Positions 19,701-23,910 of a stretch of 23,910 nucleotides of DNA are shown here, one piece after another (position 1 is the first letter of the stretch; each line of letters starts with the position of its first letter). The translations under genes were made by a program, and so were the position numbers. The DNA is from a virus: positions 1 to 23,910 of IMG/VR virus record IMGVR_UViG_3300020395_000106; one strand, 5' to 3'. The notes under the pieces were generated by a model, which was not told the DNA's origin, searched no databases, and worked only from the letters and a program-made list of their open reading frames with translations.

Positions 19701-21935
19701 AAGTCCCTTACCATCAACTAAAACTTCTGTTATTGTACCTTCAACTTGTGCTATACATGTTGCAGAAGTCACTCCAGTAGTATGTCCATCCTGTACAATA
19801 GACAAAGTAGGTGGATTGACTACATCATATCCTGAACCTTGATTTAGTACCTCTACAGAAAGTAGAGGACCATGATAAAGTTTATCGGTTGATTTATATG
19901 AATATGCCTCTACACCATTAGCGAACAATCCTACTGCCCCTTGAACAGTATTTGTCTTTATATCTCCAAATTCAGGTTTCTTGAATCTCCTAAGAATCTT
20001 TTGTGCACCCAGATCAGTACCATAAACGATCTGTGGGGTCAGTGTATGAGTAGATATACCAGATAGGTCATTACCCTCGAAAATATTGATAAACTGCCCT
20101 CTACGGACGTTATCAGCAGAATACGCTAGTGATAGTGTATTAGTATCATGTGATTTTACATAATATGGAACATTATCATCTAAATTTGATAGGGTTCCTA
20201 TTCCAGAAACATAAGAGTATACAACTAAATCACCATCATTTAAATTATGATTGGATGATGTAAATCTAGTAGTAGTTGCTGCAATCCCAATGTTATCGAA
20301 AGAACGAATACGTTTTTGAGGATCTATATCCCAATGAGGTAAACTATTAGACGCAACATATACCTCATCACCATTAGAATAAGAATTCTGAACATCAGCA
20401 GTATAACCAAGTTGTGTTTTTACATTCCTTCTAAAATAATATGTTTTAGTAGTATCTAAAACAACAGTACTAACTTCTATCTTAATATCCGATATAATAA
20501 GAGTTATAGTTCCCGATACTACTGCATTATCACCATCAATTATATCAATGGTGTCACCAGCAAATAAATCATGCGGTTGGTTTAATGTGAATCTATAATT
20601 GCCAGGTGCAATAGTATCAATTCCATAAAGACCATACTTAGATGCAGTGTTATGGATAAAGGTTTTCCATCTAGGATCCTTTTGTTTCTTACCTAAACTC
20701 TTTACATTAATACTACTTTCTTCTTGTTGATTTATAGCAGATCCTACAAACTTACTAAGAACCCCCAATACGTTTAGGTTAACTTTCTTTGCAAGATCAC
20801 CATTCTCATACGAATAAGCAAATAGACCAGCAGTTACAGTTGATCCAATACCACAAGGTGATGTTATACTAGAAACACCTAAGAACTGAGTATAGTTCTT
20901 ATCAGTATATGTGAATGTTCTATCTTCAAAACTTACACTACCACTAGTATCAAACCCAACAGTAGAGTCAACGTTTAGAATAGTTCCTAGTGCAGGTGTA
21001 CTCTTTGTTAGGAAGGTTTTACCTGCTTGCTGAAACTTACCAACAGTTGTTCCTTTAGATAAAGCAACCTTATAATATGTTTTCCCACCAATAAGACAAC
21101 GTTCTACACTGTAGACAGATCCGCTAGTCTGTACAGGTGTAGTATCTTGTATTAAACTCTGACCCTCAATACTTAATGCATCACCACTTACTATGTCACA
21201 TACTAAAACATCATTTACAATATAATCCGCATCTGATGGTCTTACTAAGTACTTAGATGGTTGAACCATCTCAACTGGTTCACCATACAGTGCACCAAAT
21301 AATATTTTGAATGCTTCTTCTGTACCCTTAGACTTATAGAAATCTTTTGCTTGTCTAATGAAGTTAGACTGGTTCAATTCTTCGTTTAGAGGTCTTTCAG
21401 AGAAACCTGGTAAGAATTGTACCTTGAGTTTCTTTAGAAACTCCTTTAGAAATACATTACTAAGATTTGTTACCCTTGATTCTACTTGATGTGTTCCAAT
21501 ACCTGTTGCATTAAATGTAAGGTATTCTGGAGCATTAGTCCTACTATTCTTCTCTATACCACTGAAACCCCTAACACAACCAGTGAAAGAAGTAGATCCA
21601 ATACCAGTATAAGTTATTATCTCATCATTTATCTTTAGCAATCCCCACTGCCTAGGCCAACCCTTAGTAGAATCAACATATATCGTATCAACCAAACCAT
21701 TTGCATAAGAAGTCGTGGATGTAAATCCAGTCATCACCTCATTATTAATATAATCAAGACTCTTATATTCAACAAGATTATCAGCGATGTCAACTACACC
21801 GCCTTGAAACTCTTGAGAAATATAATATTGTTTTAGAAATTCACCAAATAAAGGATTTTCATCATCAACGTACTGAGGTACTTGACTCTGAATTATCTCG
21901 TGGATCTTTACTTTTGTGAATGATGTTGTGATCAT
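13752..21935 (-). CDS. Giant gp7-like baseplate wedge protein, 2727 aa
   Basis: It occupies the gene 7 position directly after gene 6. Residues 1-65 and 155-235 contain KIHEIIQSQVPQYVDDENPL, then FLKEFLKKLKVQFLPGF and FYKSKGTEEAFKILFGALYG. The 'K-x-K-G-T-x-x-A' helix is like that of P2 gpI and T4 gp7 (and T6SS TssG), which join the gp6 dimer in the wedge core. A beta module (KINDEIITYTG...CVRGFSG) interrupts this region at about 85-130. Most of the protein is repeated beta modules: H-G-F-x-x-G-E repeats and about eleven GxGY-type motifs. A YHYH-family-like domain lies at about residues 1165-1265. Near 2212-2275 is a conserved-looking stretch (LSEFYQRVQDNDYYQNFAYS ... HIAGFKKHSDL), followed by a CKHHHDLVHE patch. 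T4 gp7 is 1032 aa, so this is over twice as long. The gp7 call is inference; calling it simply a virion structural protein is the safe alternative. Confidence 0.8.
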   Translation of the reverse strand: MITTSFTKVKIHEIIQSQVPQYVDDENPLFGEFLKQYYISQEFQGGVVDIADNLVEYKSLDYINNEVMTGFTSTTSYANGLVDTIYVDSTKGWPRQWGLLKINDEIITYTGIGSTSFTGCVRGFSGIEKNSRTNAPEYLTFNATGIGTHQVESRVTNLSNVFLKEFLKKLKVQFLPGFSERPLNEELNQSNFIRQAKDFYKSKGTEEAFKILFGALYGEPVEMVQPSKYLVRPSDADYIVNDVLVCDIVSGDALSIEGQSLIQDTTPVQTSGSVYSVERCLIGGKTYYKVALSKGTTVGKFQQAGKTFLTKSTPALGTILNVDSTVGFDTSGSVSFEDRTFTYTDKNYTQFLGVSSITSPCGIGSTVTAGLFAYSYENGDLAKKVNLNVLGVLSKFVGSAINQQEESSINVKSLGKKQKDPRWKTFIHNTASKYGLYGIDTIAPGNYRFTLNQPHDLFAGDTIDIIDGDNAVVSGTITLIISDIKIEVSTVVLDTTKTYYFRRNVKTQLGYTADVQNSYSNGDEVYVASNSLPHWDIDPQKRIRSFDNIGIAATTTRFTSSNHNLNDGDLVVYSYVSGIGTLSNLDDNVPYYVKSHDTNTLSLAYSADNVRRGQFINIFEGNDLSGISTHTLTPQIVYGTDLGAQKILRRFKKPEFGDIKTNTVQGAVGLFANGVEAYSYKSTDKLYHGPLLSVEVLNQGSGYDVVNPPTLSIVQDGHTTGVTSATCIAQVEGTITEVLVDGKGLDYEEIPNVNFIGGNSKDVIIKAKMKIQPQEVEFDSTSSGGIVNTHTDRCVFATPHGFKNGEKIIYSSGGTTEIGIGITPGNLVDSAPYFVIKLDDFSIHLAETEASALAGINSVPFITNGGGIQKFTTTDRRQIVDKVLVVNGGTVRNRSFTIPSSSINHHIDTINIPSHGFDSGEIVKYSAATVAGNLTNNTEYYVNKVDNDSIRLSTKKDLSDLISISNSGAGSHTFQDPPISIEIDGRQGITTSAASASPIVRGKITGVHVQTGGTGYGSTVINDKLVPSVDVVIGKDAYLQPLITNGQIDQIVLKDGGKDFFSTPDVIITGDGTGAKAKAIISGGKIISINMIDKGMGYTQAGTTCVARTPGKDSIFSSKIKTWTVNQVERYAKFGDVGDDDGFYEVAKDNGNPYVNYYVPRKLRFFKDDLGLTHSPILGYAYDGNPIYGPYANVDGVLKYIESSYKPLSGQRPDGPNISKFPAGFFIEDFSYIEGFGDLDEHNGRFAATPEYPNGVYAYYTTVDQNLTNNPSDPFNGARKPKFPYIVGDSYHSKLDEYNIDEDTNQKLDPVKLGLIRNTNSYNIPEYEFVSNGSKNTLLNAQVLGISDGSLEKIDIIDGGKNYNVDDKLVFDNTDTDGFGAIGDVVEIVAPEIDSFSTQITTFNDVVLTTSAGKVIGFTTTPHGISNQSYVKISGISTDTHTGLEAITKLSSRDVRTGLGITMDAVGATTSILLSEYLPDVTRDNKFQIDDIVLINSEQLKIYGFDTFNNKLQLIRAQNGSVAAAHTFGSNIVRLEKEFTYDLQNTVDLDTPSDVVTYFDAANDVGIGLTFGPGIAHTITVNTKSKNVPTRAIYIPHQFRQGEKLLYSPGAGTSLTYQTDAMKRVNTGFKSPLPPEVYVQVLTNDTIGIVTTQSGIGSDLQRVMFDTNTGIGNTHFFKTQRGAITGTIEMVGVAVTTKDNHTLRPDDVIDLTVVSSATSAVTMTYNSVTRFVSIGSSINPPLNVTIGDTLEFDTSSNTLADKKLEFFLDQDYQKQFVGSGVSAIEVTTPTQPGVTGGKTRVHFTEQVPSVLYYKLSTLQGTDVIEIDKNIVDYSKIIVSTSKYTGRHSITSVTANTYEFNIFDKPERVGYTSISQLTCRTTSKNVTGGVGKVRLTSGGVSYEDLPNVSVASTTGSSASFSSYGSGIGSLSNVRVIDFGYDYPSDKTLRPEAEVSQVVFLKDNYAVDSVAITSTGKKYVTPPNLVVYNSKTNTTNQDAKFSVDLNGGAVGSVRIISRGGNLASGDSELFAVDNSNGVGIVSATYSAPNVTLKLQTPNTGFTTANPLPFAVGDKVFVENVGVSSGLGFNSADHEYTSFVLTGINTAFGQIDSATLTYSVDDDPGFHDFQKFGSVSNDKDIAKFKLNLREGQFLDGEPLTNNVNVITGNGKKLSVLRVSSLVGLNTGDQVRGRYSLAGGTIESMDDYEGYFEVDSSIEKRFGWEKDTGKLSEFYQRVQDNDYYQNFAYSLKSFVGISSWSEPVDSLAHIAGFKKHSDLLINSEPVGTGASVQVGTSTATDNVVLINSYSDIDCKHHHDLVHENTDSLQSLSNEIVFNSFRAGDSILCKTNRVLEIDDISPDFYNDPDLINSVEIDQFDMGSVTAIKYYAQVVLDTSLGLSFNIAQYSEFVASHDGTTGFMNTYSEVSDSFDLGEFSVSTNGGVASINFTPYNNVYTYDITFYKEVMGDAVGTGQTSHGNLKKIGVTSAIGAEASPPTKSILDIDTTKFKSGSITVAAKTTGEKEIDEYTWLVNGANNLEFTNFGTMDAGTDCGTFLPTVVSNVLKFNFTAPANKAVTISTLTSVVGVATTVAGTGIPVTGIEVGDSKLDGSKTTIVASGSPVATIISSKSFNNYTSARYHVEIHNTTDSTYSVFVVAANAWGGNSNYSKYNNLSTSATPKRDIRATDMLVAGTSSQLRFTPLANKAYVVRVSELVIDKPDSVASNVTFTI
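15855..19860 (-). repeat. Dispersed GxGY-type repeat modules in the 2727-aa gene
   Basis: About eleven divergent copies of a short motif, hydrophobic-x-(N/D/T)-x-G-x-(G)-Y/F followed by x-P-x-(V/L)-x-(I/V), encode segments such as LNQGSGYDVVNPPTLSI (19785-19860), VQTGGTGYGSTV (18880-18920), KDGGKDFFSTPDVIITG (18695-18785), DKGMGYTQAG (18620-18670), DGGKNYNVDDKLVF (17800-17880), GGVSYEDLPNVSV (16195-16255) and TSTGKKYVTPPNLVV (15975-16035). They read as small beta units repeated along the protein. The boundaries are approximate. Confidence 0.6.
18140..18440 (-). other. YHYH-family-like domain within the gp7-like protein
   Basis: This segment (about residues 1165-1265 of the 2727-aa protein) reads HSPILGYAYDGNPIYGPYAN, then LKYIESSYKP, RPDGPNISKFPAGFFIEDFS, GFGDLDEHNGRFAATPEYP and GVYAYYTTVD. 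The order 'HSP-h-h-GYA-DG-PIYGPY ... SSY ... G-F-x-x-D ... GDLDE-NGRF-x-TPEYP-G-YAY' matches the YHYH protein family as I know it. The Tyr-His-Tyr-His motif that names the family should lie just upstream but is not present here; the sequence there reads VNYYVPRKLRFFKDD. It is embedded without a break in the giant ORF. Confidence 0.6.
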
Positions 21936-21957
21936 TAGGTAGTTGCCGTAGTAGTAT

Positions 21958-23841
21958 TTACCCTCTTATTTTCTCGCCATTTGTGTAACTAGACTGGATA
22001 TTGAATCTAGTACCAGATGTATTAGCACCTGAAGCGATGGAGTCTTCCCTCATGTAGAAATTGCTATTAGCAACAGAGAATTGTAAATACAACTCTTTTC
22101 TTGCAAGAACATCGTTGGATTCAGGTATTGCCTGTACTTCAACAATATTATTTGGTCTAACAGTACTGGTTATATTCGCAGTATTGATAACGACCTCGCC
22201 TTTTTTATAATCAACAGTTCCAAACGTACTTGAAAGTACTTTTGCTGTATTGTCAGCTTCAAGACTGAATAAGAATATATTACCCTTAGTTGTTCCTTCT
22301 ACACGTATATCAGAGAAGTAAACAATATCAGATATACCACTTACAGTAAATCCAGTAGATTTGATGTTATAAGCATCTCCTCCTATATGGAATTGATTAT
22401 CATAACATAGTTCATACTGTGTAAATTGATTGATTCGTGCGTATAAATTTCTTCTAATTCTTACCGTAGTAATATTTGAAGTAATTGTAGTACTTACATT
22501 ATCAATAAGTGAAAGAACCTTACTGTATTTGAATCTACCACCAAATTTATTCAATTCAGGTCCAGATGCAAATGATGTCAATGAATTAATAACATCGGTC
22601 TTCATATTCTCTGGATCTCCTACAAAGTTTGCATTGTAGTAAACCCAACTATCAATTTCTACATATAAGAACTTTAAGTCAACCATAGTAGGTAAAATAC
22701 CTGCTACTGAATAGTTCTTTAGAGAACTAAGTATTTGTTTCTTAGTAAACTCAGATAAGAATGATCCATTCTTCGGTTTAGCAGCAATGTAAACCTGACC
22801 ATACCTAGGAGGAGTAAGTTCCTCACCACCAAAAGCACTTATAGATTCTATATTAGGATATACAGAAGGTACAATTGCTTCGTAATCACTTGCAGTAACT
22901 GCCCTATGTTGTGTTGAGTATAACCTAGGAGCATAGTATCTAATACTCTGCAAATTCTCTATATCGTCACCATTTTCACTAACATAGTTAGGAATGATAG
23001 TCGCAGTAAAATCAGTTACCGTTGCATCGTTCTCATCGGACAATGTACCAGTAAATGTTAGACGTGAAACACCATTACCATCCTTACCATTAGTCTTGAT
23101 GTATGAAACATCAACAACATTACCATTGGTTAGTTTATTACCAAATATACCATCACCAAATAAGACTTCATACTTCTCATCAGTTGTTTCCTGAATCAAA
23201 TAGATCTTAGATGTAGATGTAATACCAAGTATATTATCAACTAACGCATATTCTTCAATTGTTGTGCTTGCTGCATTTTCCCTTACGTTGACACGTATAG
23301 TTGAGGTATCAATACCATCGTTAGGTAAAATGAACCTCTGATTCGGTTGAGAGTCATCGATAACAAATGTATTGGACAAATATTGTCCTTGATATACCTT
23401 TATGACACCAGAAGCTTCACCATTGAGTGCAGTTCCAGTAACTTGTTCTGGTATAGAAAAGACGTAGTTTATACTATCAACATTACCATTACCAATAATA
23501 CCTGGTTCAAATTTTAGAATAGTAGTTGCTGCAGGTAGATCAGATATGTTATAACTGACATCTGTTACTGCTGCTCTTCTTGATCTAGGTACATATCCTA
23601 TATTTCTTGCTAATGATACTACATTCTCTCTCAAAGTTGCACTATCAATGAAAGTTTCATTGACAACCATATTGGTATTATATGCTGTACTGTATGAGTT
23701 GTAAGCTAACAGATTGATCAATATGGATAGGTTAGATCCCTCAAAGTCCATATCAGTGAAATTAGAATTTTCTCTGACGTAATCTTTGATGGATGATTTT
23801 ATATCCTCAAAATTTAAGTTTGTAAATTGTTGCAGTGCCAT
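21958..23841 (-). CDS. 6: Baseplate wedge subunit gp6, 627 aa
   Basis: Homologue of T4 gp6 (660 aa), a baseplate J-like protein that forms the dimer holding neighbouring wedges together, in a core complex with gp25 and gp7; T6SS TssF is the cellular counterpart. Evidence: the N-terminus MALQQFTNLNFEDIKSSIKD followed by FTDMDFEGSNLSILINLLAY and NTNMVVNETFIDSATLRENV, then SLARNIGYVPRSRRAA (residues 1-95), is the classic gp6/baseplate J opening. YSTQHRAVTASDYEAIV at about 305-322 is the usual J-family motif. A middle domain contains YEVLFGDGIFGNKL at about 225-240. The length is normal for the family, with no sign of the repeat modules that swell its neighbours. The start overlaps the stop of the upstream gene by one base (TAATG). 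The gene ends 22 bases before the gp7-like gene. Confidence 0.92.
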   Translation of the reverse strand: MALQQFTNLNFEDIKSSIKDYVRENSNFTDMDFEGSNLSILINLLAYNSYSTAYNTNMVVNETFIDSATLRENVVSLARNIGYVPRSRRAAVTDVSYNISDLPAATTILKFEPGIIGNGNVDSINYVFSIPEQVTGTALNGEASGVIKVYQGQYLSNTFVIDDSQPNQRFILPNDGIDTSTIRVNVRENAASTTIEEYALVDNILGITSTSKIYLIQETTDEKYEVLFGDGIFGNKLTNGNVVDVSYIKTNGKDGNGVSRLTFTGTLSDENDATVTDFTATIIPNYVSENGDDIENLQSIRYYAPRLYSTQHRAVTASDYEAIVPSVYPNIESISAFGGEELTPPRYGQVYIAAKPKNGSFLSEFTKKQILSSLKNYSVAGILPTMVDLKFLYVEIDSWVYYNANFVGDPENMKTDVINSLTSFASGPELNKFGGRFKYSKVLSLIDNVSTTITSNITTVRIRRNLYARINQFTQYELCYDNQFHIGGDAYNIKSTGFTVSGISDIVYFSDIRVEGTTKGNIFLFSLEADNTAKVLSSTFGTVDYKKGEVVINTANITSTVRPNNIVEVQAIPESNDVLARKELYLQFSVANSNFYMREDSIASGANTSGTRFNIQSSYTNGEKIRG

Positions 23842-23910
23842 TATAATCTTGTTGGTTCGAGTATAAAGTTGACGGTTTGTGTTGGTGACGATAAACCAAC
23901 AATATCGTAT
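23841..23910 (-). CDS. C-terminal end of upstream gene (possibly baseplate gene 25)
   Basis: Reading leftward from the window edge on the minus strand, the frame ending in TAA at 23843-23841 is open and gives YDIVGLSSPTQTVNFILEPT, then RL and stop. The TAA overlaps the gene 6 ATG by one base, like the other junctions here, which supports it as a real gene end. A C-terminus of beta-strand character ending F-x-L-x-x-(T/V)-R is reminiscent of gp25, which forms the wedge core with gp6 and gp7 and often lies beside them in marine T4-like phages; gp53 is another possibility. Only 22 residues are visible, so the identity is a weak inference. Confidence 0.45.
   Translation of the reverse strand, partial: YDIVGLSSPTQTVNFILEPTRL

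Noticed and set aside
15855-19860. CRISPR-like or non-coding tandem repeat array
   Set aside because: The recurring words such as ACCAGTACC are in frame, irregularly spaced and encode the GxGY protein motif; there are no regular spacers.
1-23910. Defence or anti-defence island, integrase, transposon or tRNA genes
   Set aside because: Every base is accounted for by virion structural genes or short junctions, and I saw no cloverleaf, terminal inverted repeats or catalytic motifs of such genes.

Overview
The window is a block of virion structural genes from an AT-rich, T4-like myovirus. The gene complement and the style of the proteins match marine T4-like phages (cyanophages and relatives such as pelagibacter myophages). 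The assignment rests on recognisable baseplate wedge proteins gp6 and gp8, a DUF4815-type giant structural protein, and small virion-protein families known from that group. The host cannot be fixed from this window.

Every supported gene is on the minus strand, so transcription runs from right (23910) to left (1). In that order the genes are: the last 22 codons of an upstream gene (perhaps gene 25); baseplate wedge gene 6 (627 aa); a 2727-aa giant whose N-terminus looks like gp7/P2 gpI; a 1231-aa structural protein; gene 8 (512 aa); a 2347-aa DUF4815-type protein; three small proteins (63, 112 and 125 aa); then, behind a T4-type late promoter, the 5' part of a tail-fibre-like gene that leaves the window at position 1. 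Coding density is almost total. Junctions are 1-base stop/start overlaps (TAATG or TAGTG) or gaps of 4 to 23 bases. The only larger gap, 87 bases (431-517), carries the promoter.

In T4, gp25, gp6, gp7 and gp8 build the baseplate wedge, and the same order of functions appears here. The three giants have no recognisable gp9, gp10 or gp11 equivalent. They consist largely of a few small beta-rich sequence modules used again and again: a GxGY motif, an H-G-(L/F)-x-x-G-(D/E) motif, and an (I/D)-(N/G)-DE-(I/V) motif ending in an RG. The same modules occur in the 1231-aa and 2347-aa proteins, and the GxGY motif also in gp8. This suggests the baseplate periphery was enlarged by duplication and shuffling of modules.

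The most unusual non-coding signal is the leader of the fibre gene. It has an exact TATAAATA late-promoter element, followed by two perfect palindromes with the same GTATATAC core, then an 11-codon basic mini-ORF whose amber stop directly abuts, in frame, the fibre ATG. No tRNA, rRNA, CRISPR array, insertion sequence, integrase or defence gene was seen.
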